A stretch of 26,684 nt of DNA from WQXF01 sp031553615 (GTDB lineage: Bacteria > Bacillota > Clostridia > Christensenellales > Aristaeellaceae): the NCBI GenBank assembly GCA_031553615.1, contig JAVBLJ010000043.1, positions 1-26,684 of the forward strand, in the 5' to 3' direction. The notes under the pieces were generated by a model. It was not told the DNA's origin. It saw nothing but the letters and a program-made list of their open reading frames with translations, and searched no databases. Every line of letters begins with the position of its first letter. The stretch's first letter is position 1. Of the stretch, positions 7,351 to 14,467 are shown piece after piece. Made by a program: the position numbers and the translations under genes.

Positions 7351-8397
7351 ATGACCGAACAAATTTCACAAAAGAAGGCTTGGGTGTGGGCGGCGGTGGG
7401 TATCGCCGCCCTGCCCGTTTGTACGCTGCTGTGCATTGCCCTGGGCACGGTGCGCATTCCTCCGCTGACCGTGCTGCGCTGCCTTCTGTGCGGGCTGGGG
7501 CTGTATCCGACGGAGGCGGTCGATGCGGTGCAGCGTACCGCTGTACTCCTCATCCGCCTGCCGCGTGTGCTGGTGGGCGGGCTGGCCGGGGCGGGGCTTT
7601 CGGTGGCCGGGGTGGTGATGCAGGGCGTGTTCCGCAACCCGTTGGCGGAGCCCGGTGTGCTGGGGGTATCGGCGGGGGCAAGCCTGGGCGCGCTGCTGGC
7701 GATCACCCTGGGCTTGATCCGTTTCGCCTCTATTCCGGTCTTCGGCTTCGTGGGCGCGATGGTGGCGATGCTCATGATACTGGGCGTATCGCTGCGCACG
7801 CGCAGTGTGCAGGGCTCGGCGGGGCTGGTGATGAGCGGCATGGCGGTGAGCGCGATGTTCTCGGCGCTGACCTCGCTGGTGCTTACCCACGCCAACGAGT
7901 ACCAGGTGGCCAACTACATTTTTTGGACCATGGGCGGGCTGGCGAACCGGCGATGGGAGCATCTGCGCATGCTGGCCGTGCCGGTCTGCTTTGCGCTGGC
8001 TGCGCTGGCGGTGATGGGGAGGCGGCTCGATCTGCTGCTGCTGGGCGACGAACAGGCCCGTGCGCTTGGGGCGCATCCGGGCCGTACGCGCGTGCTGCTG
8101 GTGACCTTGGCCTCGCTCTGCGCGGCTGCGGTGGTGTCGGTCACCGGGCCCATCGGCTTCGTGGGGCTCATCGTGCCCCATATGCTGCGCATGCTGCTGG
8201 GGCCCTCGAACCGCCGCCTGATGCTGGCCAGCGCGCTGGGCGGTGCGGTGTTTCTGATGCTGTGCGATCTGCTGGTGCGGCTGCTTGGCTCCAGCCGGGG
8301 CAACGAGTTGCCGGTGGGCATCGTCACCGCGCTGATGGGTGCGCCGTTCTTCCTGGCGCTGCTTCTTCGCCGATCCGGAAGGGGGGCTTCGCTGTGA
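7351..8397 (+). CDS. btuC: FecCD/BtuC-type ABC transporter permease
   Basis: This 348-residue, highly hydrophobic protein matches the iron/cobalamin permease family, with about ten membrane segments and typical motifs: RLPRVLVGGLAGAGLS..GVVMQGVFRNPLAEP early, GVSAGASLGA, and GPIGFVGLIVPHMLR near residues 262-280. It forms the membrane channel of the importer, presumably as a dimer with two copies of the ATPase. It starts 31 bp after btuF with AGAGG upstream, and its stop codon overlaps the GTG start of the ATPase gene, indicating translational coupling. Substrate assignment rests on the riboswitch. Confidence 0.9.
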   Translation: MTEQISQKKAWVWAAVGIAALPVCTLLCIALGTVRIPPLTVLRCLLCGLGLYPTEAVDAVQRTAVLLIRLPRVLVGGLAGAGLSVAGVVMQGVFRNPLAEPGVLGVSAGASLGALLAITLGLIRFASIPVFGFVGAMVAMLMILGVSLRTRSVQGSAGLVMSGMAVSAMFSALTSLVLTHANEYQVANYIFWTMGGLANRRWEHLRMLAVPVCFALAALAVMGRRLDLLLLGDEQARALGAHPGRTRVLLVTLASLCAAAVVSVTGPIGFVGLIVPHMLRMLLGPSNRRLMLASALGGAVFLMLCDLLVRLLGSSRGNELPVGIVTALMGAPFFLALLLRRSGRGASL

Positions 8398-9260
8398 GCA
8401 ATGCGAGCGAACCTTTCGCTCATGCCACGCCCGCCGCTCTGAGCGGAGCGCAAACCCCGCTTCTTTCCGCGCGCGAGGTGCGCTACAGCGCGCGGGCGGG
8501 CCGGGGTCATACCGACATCCTGCGCGGCGTACGCCTCGATGCCTCCGCCGGGGAGCTGCTCGGCCTGTGCGGGCCCAACGGCGCAGGAAAGTCCACGCTG
8601 CTGCGCGCCTTGGCCGGGCTGCTGCCCGCCCAAGGCGAGATCACGCTGGGCGGAAAGCCGCTGCGCGCCTACTCGGTGCGTGCGCTGGCCCACCAGATCG
8701 CTTTCATGCACCAGGATACCCAGGTGCCCTTCGGCTTCACCGCGCGCGAGATCGTGGCCATGGGTCGCCACCCATATCGCGGGGCGTTCGGCGGATTGAG
8801 TCGCAGCGATTTGGACGCTATCGACCGCTCGATGGAGCTTTCGCGTTGCGCCGAATATGCCGATAAGCTGATCACCCAGCTCTCCGGCGGCGAGCGGCAG
8901 CGCGTGATGCTGGCCCGTGCCCTGGCACAGGATACGCCCATTCTGCTGCTCGATGAGCCAGCCTCCAGCCAGGATGCCAAGCTGGCGCACCAGGTGTTTG
9001 CGCTGGCCGCGCAGCTCGCGGAGAAGGGCAGGCTGGTGATCGCGGTGGCGCATGATCTGCGCATTGCGGCCGCCCATTGCCATCGGCTGCTGCTGCTGGC
9101 CGAGGGCGCACCGCTGGCCTGCGGAGCGCCGCGCGAGGTGTTGACCGAGACCAACCTGGCACAGGGCTTCGGGCTGAACACACGCGTGTTCGATAACCCA
9201 GCGGGGCAATGGGATTACTACGTGGAGGAAGAGCCGCCCAACACCCGGTGCAGCAGCTGA
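8394..9260 (+). CDS. btuD: ABC transporter ATPase, cobalamin/iron type
   Basis: The 288-residue cytoplasmic ATPase energises uptake. Visible motifs are Walker A GPNGAGKST (60-68), Q-loop Gln near 107, signature LSGGERQR (163-170), Walker B ILLLDEP (183-189) and the switch His in AVAHD (220). The D-loop reads SSQD rather than the common SALD. The GTG at 8394 overlaps the permease stop (GTGA) and has GGAAGGGGGG upstream, which decides the start. About 22 residues precede the ABC domain. The 3' end overlaps the convergent ohrR gene by 43 bp, so the last 14 codons share DNA with it. Confidence 0.92.
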   Translation: MSNASEPFAHATPAALSGAQTPLLSAREVRYSARAGRGHTDILRGVRLDASAGELLGLCGPNGAGKSTLLRALAGLLPAQGEITLGGKPLRAYSVRALAHQIAFMHQDTQVPFGFTAREIVAMGRHPYRGAFGGLSRSDLDAIDRSMELSRCAEYADKLITQLSGGERQRVMLARALAQDTPILLLDEPASSQDAKLAHQVFALAAQLAEKGRLVIAVAHDLRIAAAHCHRLLLLAEGAPLACGAPREVLTETNLAQGFGLNTRVFDNPAGQWDYYVEEEPPNTRCSS

Positions 9261-9652
9261 TAGAGCGTCGCCGCCTCCTCCGGAGAGAGGGGGAGGCACG
9301 CCCCGATCTTTGCCGGGACGGAGAGGGCCTGTCCGCGCAGCCGCTCGCCCTTGGCGGTCAGCGTCACTTCGAGATTGCGCTCATCCTTGGTCGAGCGGGT
9401 GCGGCAAACCAGGCCGTCGCTCTCCAGCTTTTTCAGCAGCGGGGTTAGTGTGCCCGAATCCAAATAGAGCCGCTCGCCCAGCGACTTTACGTTGACCTGC
9501 CTGTGCTCCCACAGCACCATCATGGCGATGTACTGCGTGTAGGTGAGGCCCAGCTCGTCAAGCAGCGGCTTGTACTTGCGCACGACCTCCTTGGCGCAGG
9601 CATATAGCGGGAAGCAGAGCTGGTTTTCCAGCTTGAGCGGGTCGTATTCCAT
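9218..9652 (-). CDS. ohrR: OhrR-type MarR-family peroxide-sensing repressor
   Basis: This 144-residue winged-helix repressor closely resembles Bacillus OhrR from memory: LKLENQLCFPLYA at the N-terminus carries the reactive Cys (C13), followed by LTYTQYIAMMVLWEH and the recognition-helix segment YLDSGTLTPLLKKLE, then the wing RSTKDERN. Organic hydroperoxide oxidation of the Cys should release DNA. A second Cys at residue 19 might matter for the disulphide mechanism. It is the third gene of its operon, starting 2 bp after the TSCPD gene stop (AAGGTG ribosome-binding site inside that gene). A perfect OhrR palindrome in the operon promoter suggests autorepression. Confidence 0.92.
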   Translation of the reverse strand: MEYDPLKLENQLCFPLYACAKEVVRKYKPLLDELGLTYTQYIAMMVLWEHRQVNVKSLGERLYLDSGTLTPLLKKLESDGLVCRTRSTKDERNLEVTLTAKGERLRGQALSVPAKIGACLPLSPEEAATLYQLLHRVLGGSSST

Positions 9653-9654
9653 GG

Positions 9655-9924
9655 CTACACCTTGCCCGCCTGATTCAGCGCGGTGCGCACCGCGATGGCC
9701 AGCTGATCGGAACAGGAGGTGGGCCTGCGCCCGCAGTGGATGCCCGCGCACTTTTCCTCGATCTGCGCCACGGTCATGCCGTCCACCAGCTTGGCGACGG
9801 TCTGCAGGTTGCCGCTGCAGCCGTCGGTAAACTGCACGTTGCGTACCACGTCACCTTCGAGCTCGAAGGTGATCTTGCTGGAGCAGGTGTTCTGGGTCTT
9901 ATAGGTGTGTTTCTTTGTGTTCAT
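9655..9924 (-). CDS. TSCPD-domain protein (TIGR03905 type)
   Basis: This 89-residue cytoplasmic protein contains the conserved Cys-rich TSCPD signature: NTCSSKITFELEGD, FTDGCSGNLQ.VAKLVDGM, CAGIHCGRRPTSCSDQLA and a C-terminal A-L. The domain is also found at the end of some ribonucleotide reductases, where the cysteines are thought to bind metal; the stand-alone protein has no established role. The ATG at 9924 has GGAGG 9 nt upstream. It lies 5 bp after the peroxidase gene and 2 bp before ohrR, so it is part of the peroxide-response operon, suggesting a redox-linked job (inference). Confidence 0.85.
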   Translation of the reverse strand: MNTKKHTYKTQNTCSSKITFELEGDVVRNVQFTDGCSGNLQTVAKLVDGMTVAQIEEKCAGIHCGRRPTSCSDQLAIAVRTALNQAGKV

Positions 9925-9929
9925 GGTGG

Positions 9930-10409
9930 TTAGCCTCCGATCGTTTTTACGATGGCCGCTTCCAGGTCGGCGGGTTTCTTGGTGGGCGCGAAGCGTGCGA
10001 CGACCTTGCCTTGCCCATCCACCAGGAATTTGGTGAAGTTCCACTTGATGGCCGAGCCAAGTGCGCCGCCCTTTTGCGATTTGAGCCAGGCGTACAGCGG
10101 GCTTTGATTCGCGCCGTTTACCTCGATCTTCGCAAATTGGGGGAAGGTGATGCCGTACCGCCCGGTGCAGAATGCGCCAATCTCCTCCTGCGTGCCCGGG
10201 GCTTGGTTGCCGAATTGATTGCAGGGAAAATCGAGAATCTCGAGCCCTTTGCCCGCATACTTTTCGTACAGATTCTGCAACCCGTCGTACTGCGGGGTGA
10301 AGCCGCAGGCCGTGGCGGTGTTGACGATGAGCAGCGTCTTGTTCCGGTAATCGGCCATGCTCACCTCGCGGCCCTGAGCGTCCCGGATCATGATATCATA
10401 GATGTTCAT
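9930..10409 (-). CDS. Glutathione peroxidase-family thiol peroxidase
   Basis: The protein has 159 residues with the complete family pattern: NTATACGFTPQYDGLQ with catalytic Cys35 in place of selenocysteine, LDFPCNQFGNQ (Gln69) and WNFTKFLVD supplying the Trp and Asn of the tetrad. Such bacterial enzymes (BsaA/Gpo) usually use thioredoxin to reduce hydroperoxides. The start at 10409 is set by AGGAGG 7 nt upstream. It is the first gene of the OhrR-controlled operon and therefore the probable effector of the organic-peroxide response, taking the place that Ohr has in many other bacteria. Confidence 0.95.
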   Translation of the reverse strand: MNIYDIMIRDAQGREVSMADYRNKTLLIVNTATACGFTPQYDGLQNLYEKYAGKGLEILDFPCNQFGNQAPGTQEEIGAFCTGRYGITFPQFAKIEVNGANQSPLYAWLKSQKGGALGSAIKWNFTKFLVDGQGKVVARFAPTKKPADLEAAIVKTIGG

Positions 10410-10436
10410 GTTTGTCCCTCCTACATTTAAATTGAA

Positions 10437-10451
10437 TACAATTGAATTGTA
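10437..10451. promoter_or_regulatory. OhrR operator
   Basis: TACAATTGAATTGTA is a perfect 7-1-7 palindrome that differs only at its centre from the Bacillus subtilis OhrR box as I recall it. It covers the -10 hexamer of the minus-strand promoter, so bound OhrR would block RNA polymerase. Confidence 0.88.
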
Positions 10452-10474
10452 CAAAATTAATATCGCTTTGTCAA
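10446..10474 (-). promoter_or_regulatory. Promoter of the peroxidase-ohrR operon
   Basis: A consensus TTGACA (10469-10474), a 17-bp AT-rich spacer and TACAAT (10446-10451) on the minus strand; the -10 lies inside the OhrR palindrome. Confidence 0.9.
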
Positions 10475-10496
10475 CCATGATTTCGAAAAACAGGCG

Positions 10497-10533
10497 CACA
10501 AAAAATCCGCCCCCGTCCAAGGGAGCGGATTTT
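10497..10533 (-). terminator. Intrinsic terminator after the Cys-rich repeat gene
   Basis: On the minus strand ATCCGCTCCC pairs with GGGGGCGGAT around TTGGAC and is followed by six T. AAAATCCGC/GCGGATTTT flanks make it potentially bidirectional. It separates the upstream gene from the OhrR promoter. Confidence 0.85.
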
Positions 10534-10543
10534 GCATAGGTGT

Positions 10544-12493
10544 CTATAGAACCAAGGTGATGGAGCCGAATTGCGGCACTTTGTGCTTCTGCATCAGGGC
10601 AATGAGCGTCGCCTGGTCGATGTCCTCTACCGTGGCCTTTTCGCCCAGGGCGTCCAACAGAGCCTGCAGCTCTTCTTCAAAAGTGGGTTCGGATTGGGTG
10701 CTGCCGCCCTTATTACCGCCGTTGCCGTTGCTCGGCGCTTTAGGGGTCTCGGGAGCTTCAGGGCTTGCGGGCTCATCCGGGTTCTCGGGCTCCTCAGGAG
10801 TCTCGGACTCTTCGGGATCCTCGGGGCTCTCGGGAGTCTCAGGAGTCTCGGGCTCGTCCGGGTTCTCGGGCTCCTCGGGAGTCTCGGGCTCTTCGGGGCT
10901 TTCGGGCTCCTCGGGAGTCTCGGGCTCATCCGGATTCTCGGGCTCTTCGGTCACCTCGGGGTCGAGAGGTAGCTCCATCTCGATGGGATCGGGCAGGAGG
11001 GTGGTATCGGGCAGCTTATCGTGGCTGTTGAAATCTTCGCGATGCGCAACGGGTCCGACGATCGGTATTCCGGGCGCTTCACAGGCGGAGTGATCGCCGC
11101 CGTGGCAGAGCCAATGGCCGGCGGGGCACTTGGTGTGATCATACCCGAGCTCGCAGGAGAAGTGACCGCAGGCCAAGCGCGGGTGACCGCCGCCGTTCGG
11201 GTCGTGGGGGCTGCGGTCGCACATGCTGTGATCGCCGTAGCAGTGGGGTTCGCCGCAGATGGTGCACAGGGTATGGTCGCCATCGCATGAGCATTCGCCG
11301 CAGAATAGGCAGGTGCAATCGGTTCCGTTGCAGTGATCCTGGCCGCAACCGGCGCAGTAGCCATGCTTGCCCTTGCACAGGTGTTCTCCGCACTCGTTGC
11401 ACTTGCCGTGCTCACCGGTGCATACGCGCAGGCCGCAGGCTTCGCACAGGCCGTGTTCGCCCTGGCACAGCTCGCCGCTGCAGTTGGGGCAGGTGCCATG
11501 CTCGCCTTCGCAGAGATGCTCGCCGCATATTGCGCACAGGCCGTGTTCGCCTTCGCACAGGTGCTCGCCGCAGGCCAGGCACAGGCCGTGTTCGCCGATG
11601 CAGAGATGCGCGCCGCACTCGTTGCACAGGCCGTGCTCACCCGAGCAGAGGTACTGGCCGCACTCGCTGCAGAGGCCATGTTCGCCCGGGGTGCCCTCGT
11701 AGTGGCCGCAGGGCAAGGTGGCCGGAGTGGGCGTAGGGGTGGGCACAGGCGTGGCGGTGGGCTTGGGCTTGGGGGTCGAGGTGGCGGGGGTGGGCGTATG
11801 GGTAGCGGCTGCGGTGCGCGCGGGCCGCTTGGTGGGATCGGGTTCGATCGGAGGAGTGAGCGATGCGACCAGATCGGCGCCCGTCTGCGGCAGCGTGGCA
11901 GCCAGCAGCGAATGATCGACGACCGGCAGCGCGTCGGCCAGCAGATCGGAAAGGGAGGTCAAGCCCTGTTCGGCCAGGAACTCTTGCACGCCTTCGGCAC
12001 CGGCGACCTGCATCGCATGGCCTTCGTACTTGATGCCATACACGTGCCAGGTGCGAACTTCCGCGGCGGCGTCGCGGGGGGTGACAATGCCGCGCATCGC
12101 CATGGAGACCAGCTGATTGGTGAAGGGGAAGGTGTTGGTGCGCAGGCTACCCTCCGCGCGCAACGTGAGGAACAGGGTGAACTCGCGATTGAGGTCCAGG
12201 CCTTGCAGCGTCACGATGATTGGAGCGGAGCCCTTTTTCTCCTGCGCGTGCACCAGGATGGGGAACGAATCGCCTTCGCGCAGCAAGTAAACTTCCAATA
12301 TGCCCTCGCCCTTGGCGGGCGGATAGACTTCGATTTCGGTAGAATGCGGGGTGGTGAGATGGCCAGAGAAGCCGATTGCGGGCTCCTTGCCGTAGGGGGA
12401 AGCGCCTTTTGCCTGTGCTCCGCTGGCCAATAATAGCAGACAACAGAGCAATCCAATCGCAAAACGCCAACGAAATCGATTCATCGGTCGCAT
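10544..12493 (-). CDS. Secreted Cys/His-rich tandem repeat protein
   Basis: I cannot assign a function to this 649-residue protein. Parts in order: a signal peptide (cleavage likely after SGAQA, residue 28); an N-terminal domain (about 30-205), partly beta-strand-like; a Thr/Pro linker (215-261); ten exact 15-residue repeats (275-424) with consensus CxxCGxHLCxGEHGL; a degenerate Cys/His tail to about 471; an acidic Pro-Glu repeat region (514-584, EEPENPDEPETP-like); a Gly/Asn linker; and a short C-terminal helical segment (603-649). Each repeat offers Cys-x2-Cys-x4-Cys-x3-His, a plausible zinc or other metal site. No LPXTG or membrane anchor is seen. The ATG at 12493 has AGAGGTG 7 nt upstream. 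It is monocistronic, with its own terminator. Similar Cys/His repeats occur in other gut Clostridia proteins as far as I recall, also without known role. Confidence 0.85.
   Translation of the reverse strand: MRPMNRFRWRFAIGLLCCLLLLASGAQAKGASPYGKEPAIGFSGHLTTPHSTEIEVYPPAKGEGILEVYLLREGDSFPILVHAQEKKGSAPIIVTLQGLDLNREFTLFLTLRAEGSLRTNTFPFTNQLVSMAMRGIVTPRDAAAEVRTWHVYGIKYEGHAMQVAGAEGVQEFLAEQGLTSLSDLLADALPVVDHSLLAATLPQTGADLVASLTPPIEPDPTKRPARTAAATHTPTPATSTPKPKPTATPVPTPTPTPATLPCGHYEGTPGEHGLCSECGQYLCSGEHGLCNECGAHLCIGEHGLCLACGEHLCEGEHGLCAICGEHLCEGEHGTCPNCSGELCQGEHGLCEACGLRVCTGEHGKCNECGEHLCKGKHGYCAGCGQDHCNGTDCTCLFCGECSCDGDHTLCTICGEPHCYGDHSMCDRSPHDPNGGGHPRLACGHFSCELGYDHTKCPAGHWLCHGGDHSACEAPGIPIVGPVAHREDFNSHDKLPDTTLLPDPIEMELPLDPEVTEEPENPDEPETPEEPESPEEPETPEEPENPDEPETPETPESPEDPEESETPEEPENPDEPASPEAPETPKAPSNGNGGNKGGSTQSEPTFEEELQALLDALGEKATVEDIDQATLIALMQKHKVPQFGSITLVL
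10742..10954 (-). repeat. Pro-Glu repeat coding region
   Basis: Codons 514-584 of the Cys-rich protein encode short reiterated units such as EEPENPDEPETP. The DNA reads as reiterated 9-18 bp blocks rich in CTC and TCGGG on the plus strand, prone to expansion or contraction. Confidence 0.85.
11222..11671 (-). repeat. Ten tandem 45-bp repeats encoding Cys/His units
   Basis: Ten consecutive 45-bp units encode residues 275-424 of the secreted protein. All ten keep the 15-residue spacing; the central units are most alike at DNA level (GAGCACGGCCTG-type codons), suggesting recent duplication. Confidence 0.92.
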
Positions 12494-12808
12494 TCAATGA
12501 CACCTCTACTTGCTTTCGTAACCGGCGATGCGCCGGATTAGTGCGGGGAACATACTGGCAAACCTTCGCCCAGGAAGCGGGTCGATAGGAGCGGATAATC
12601 ATGGGAAAAATGAGGACTGAACCTGCTTTTCGATAGAAAAAAGCTTGCGTACACTTACGCAAGCCCATCATAGCAGATTGCCCTTATCAAAGTAAATACT
12701 TCGACTATTAAGAAAGGTGTATTCTCATATGAAATCGTACTTTAGAATTAGGCTTTTGTGGGTATTTTGGCGCGATTTTGCGCGCCGGGGGAAGAGCGGG
12801 AGAGCAAG
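12494..12808. other. Intergenic region between glyoxalase and Cys-rich genes
   Basis: This 315-bp stretch holds the terminator at 12637-12664, a GGCGCG/CGCGCC hairpin (12769-12786) without a T-run, and a possible minus-strand promoter (AGTAAA/ATCATA complement at 12691-12696 and 12667-12672, 18 bp apart). That promoter would start transcription just inside the terminator hairpin, so it is doubtful. No gene is seen. Confidence 0.4.
12637..12664 (-). terminator. Intrinsic terminator of the MBL-glyoxalase operon
   Basis: On the minus strand GCTTGCGT-AAGTGT-ACGCAAGC forms a perfect 8-bp stem followed by six T. It lies about 145 bp after the glyoxalase stop codon. Confidence 0.8.
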
Positions 12809-13180
12809 CTAGGCGCGGCGGCGCACAATCTCCAGCCAATACCCATCCGGATCCTCAATAAAATACAGGCCCATGGCCGTATTTTCGTAGCAAATGCAGC
12901 CCATGCGCTCGTGCAGCGCGTGTGCCTCCTCGTAATCGGGCACCGAGAAACAGATGTGGCTCTCGTTGTCGCCCAGTTCGTAGCGGCCTTCCTTGTCGCG
13001 CAGCCAGGTGAGCTCCAGCGCGAAATCGGATTGGCCATCGGTCAGGAAGCAAATTTCGAAGCTGCCATCGGCCGCGGGCTTGCGGCGCAAGGGCGTAAGG
13101 CCCAGCGCATCGCGGTAAAACGCGAGACTGGCCTCCAAATCGGTTACATTGATGTTGATGTGTTCCAGCCTAGCTTGCAT
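12809..13180 (-). CDS. Glyoxalase-fold (VOC) protein, lactoylglutathione lyase-like
   Basis: The 123-residue cytoplasmic protein has the paired beta-alpha-beta-beta-beta modules of the vicinal oxygen chelate superfamily: LEHININVTDLEASLAFYRD at the N-terminus, FALELTWL in the middle, SHICFSVPDYEEAHA opening the second module, and YFIEDPDGYWLEIV at the end. His7, a central Glu, the His of ESHICF and the terminal Glu fit the metal ligands of glyoxalase I. It may detoxify methylglyoxal, but the superfamily also includes dioxygenases and resistance proteins. It follows the MBL-fold gene by 14 bp with GAGGG before the ATG. Pairing with an MBL hydrolase recalls the GloA-GloB pair, but the partner here is not GloB-like. 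Confidence 0.82.
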   Translation of the reverse strand: MQARLEHININVTDLEASLAFYRDALGLTPLRRKPAADGSFEICFLTDGQSDFALELTWLRDKEGRYELGDNESHICFSVPDYEEAHALHERMGCICYENTAMGLYFIEDPDGYWLEIVRRRA

Positions 13181-13194
13181 GCCGATCCCTCGCT

Positions 13195-14037
13195 CTACTC
13201 TTCCTCGTCCCCGTATTCGCCCCGGTATTCATCCTGGTGCTCGGTGGAGTGCTCGCGCTCCTCAAGGATGCTTTTGGTAATCATTTGGTAGTACCACATC
13301 TGCGAATCGGCGGCCTGATCGAACTGCTTACCGATCGCCACCGAATCGCCCCGGTGCAACAGCGCTACCATCTCTACGCGGCGGGTGCGGTTTTTGCGCA
13401 CGTACTCCTGCGCCACATCGATGCGCTCCTGCCAATGCATGGGGATCAGCACCCGGGGCTTGACCGCCATCACGAAATAATTGGCGCCCGCATCGTATAG
13501 GCTGCCCTGCCGGGGGTCGACGGGGAAGAACGCCAGGTCGATCTCGCGGCCCTGCAGCGGCTTGACCGCCGCGTGAAAATCGCGCTCGGCCTCCTCGATT
13601 TCGCGCAGGGTTGAAACCTCGCGCCAATGCCAAAGGTTCAGATCGCCCGCGTGGAAAATGGTGTACCCCCCCAGCGTGACCAGGAAGGATACGCCCAGGT
13701 CGGTGGAATCGAAGGCTTCCACCGTCGCCTCGCCCACGGGGATGCTTTCGCCGGGCTGCATGCGTTGGCCAGGCCAGCGGCCCGGTATCTCCGCGCTGAG
13801 CACATAGTATACGCGGCCCGTATCGGCCCAATCGAATATTACCGGATCGAAATGATCGCCATGACTGTGGCTTACGAACACGAGCACCTGGCGGTACTTG
13901 GCCAGCGCTTCCCTGCTCAGCAAGCCGAGGGTGTTGGGTTGGGCGGTTCCCGGCGCGTAATCGAACACCAACAGGATATCATCAAGTTCCACGCTAAAAC
14001 CACTATGGTATAAATAGGTTACTTGAAGCTCATTCAT
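13195..14037 (-). CDS. MBL-fold metal-dependent hydrolase
   Basis: The protein has 280 residues with a metallo-beta-lactamase core: SHSHGDHFD (His57, His59, Asp61, His62), HAGDLN (Asp131 region) and MHW (His201) as the last ligand. It resembles the UlaG-like or L-ascorbate-6-P lactonase-type group rather than glyoxalase II. The substrate is unknown. The C-terminal about 50 residues, ending in a Glu/Asp/Tyr-rich tail (EYRGEYGDEEE), are not part of the core fold. The start has AAGGAGG upstream. It is the first gene of a two-gene operon with the glyoxalase-fold gene, so a shared role in aldehyde or lactone handling is possible (inference). Confidence 0.88.
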   Translation of the reverse strand: MNELQVTYLYHSGFSVELDDILLVFDYAPGTAQPNTLGLLSREALAKYRQVLVFVSHSHGDHFDPVIFDWADTGRVYYVLSAEIPGRWPGQRMQPGESIPVGEATVEAFDSTDLGVSFLVTLGGYTIFHAGDLNLWHWREVSTLREIEEAERDFHAAVKPLQGREIDLAFFPVDPRQGSLYDAGANYFVMAVKPRVLIPMHWQERIDVAQEYVRKNRTRRVEMVALLHRGDSVAIGKQFDQAADSQMWYYQMITKSILEEREHSTEHQDEYRGEYGDEEE

Positions 14038-14283
14038 GCTTGCGCCTCCTTGCGGCGATGCACTACGGCGGGGGCGAACCGGCCGTTCACCAAGCCCTGC
14101 GTGTGCGTTGAGGCTATTGTTGTTCTATCGTAACGGAGCCATGCTCCGGGGCTTTCGAAAGAGAGTTTTAGCAGTTTTAAGTTTCATAGGCTCAATGCTA
14201 TCGATAGTTTCGAAAGTTACAAAAGTCTCAAACAGTCTCAGACAGTCTCAGCTCTGAAAGGCCTCGCCGCGAAGTGTACGACC
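14038..14283 (-). other. Long leader of the MBL-glyoxalase operon
   Basis: From the promoter at 14284-14311 to the start codon at 14037 the transcript would have about 240 nt without a gene. It contains three copies of a 10-bp repeat (AGTCTCAAAC, AGTCTCAGAC, AGTCTCAGCT; 14224-14253 plus strand), two TTTCGAAA palindromes and a CGGAGC/GCTCCG hairpin. No known riboswitch class is recognised. Confidence 0.5.
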
Positions 14284-14311
14284 ATTTTACCAAGTTTTCT
14301 CCACTTGTCAA
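14284..14311 (-). promoter_or_regulatory. Promoter of the MBL-glyoxalase operon
   Basis: Consensus TTGACA (14306-14311), 16 bp, TAAAAT (14284-14289) on the minus strand. Confidence 0.75.
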
Positions 14312-14407
14312 GAGAATTGGTGCGATTTGAGGCCTACTGTCGCCCTTTTTGAGGACATTTTCGTCGATTTTTGGCATTTCAAAACCACGCGGGCGCTAAC
14401 ACACGCA

Positions 14408-14431
14408 ATCCGAAGCGCAAGCGCTCCGGAT
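14408..14431 (-). terminator. Probable 3' hairpin of the helicase transcript
   Basis: ATCCGGAGCGC and GCGCTTCGGAT (minus strand) form an 11-bp stem with one G-U pair about 40 bp past the stop codon. The T-run behind it is poor, so termination may be inefficient or Rho-dependent. Confidence 0.5.
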
Positions 14432-14467
14432 CGAAGAGATGCGTGAGGGGCGAGGCCCGGTGGGCCG

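Noticed and set aside
6021..7913. 630-codon minus-strand open frame across btuF
   Set aside because: It spans the riboswitch leader and two opposite-strand genes and lacks any protein-family signal.
9986..10409. Selenocysteine-type glutathione peroxidase
   Set aside because: The catalytic codon is Cys (TGC) and no in-frame TGA is present.
11222..11671. Possible CRISPR-like array
   Set aside because: The 45-bp periodicity is protein-coding and without unique spacers.
11333..12433. Long plus-strand open frame opposite the Cys-rich gene
   Set aside because: Its Ala/Gln-rich repeats mirror the 45-bp repeats of the minus-strand gene; it has no ribosome-binding site, and the sense frame has a signal peptide and regular Cys units.
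12769..12786. GGCGCG/CGCGCC hairpin as terminator after the glyoxalase gene
   Set aside because: There is no T-run on the minus strand; the hairpin at 12637-12664 is the better candidate.
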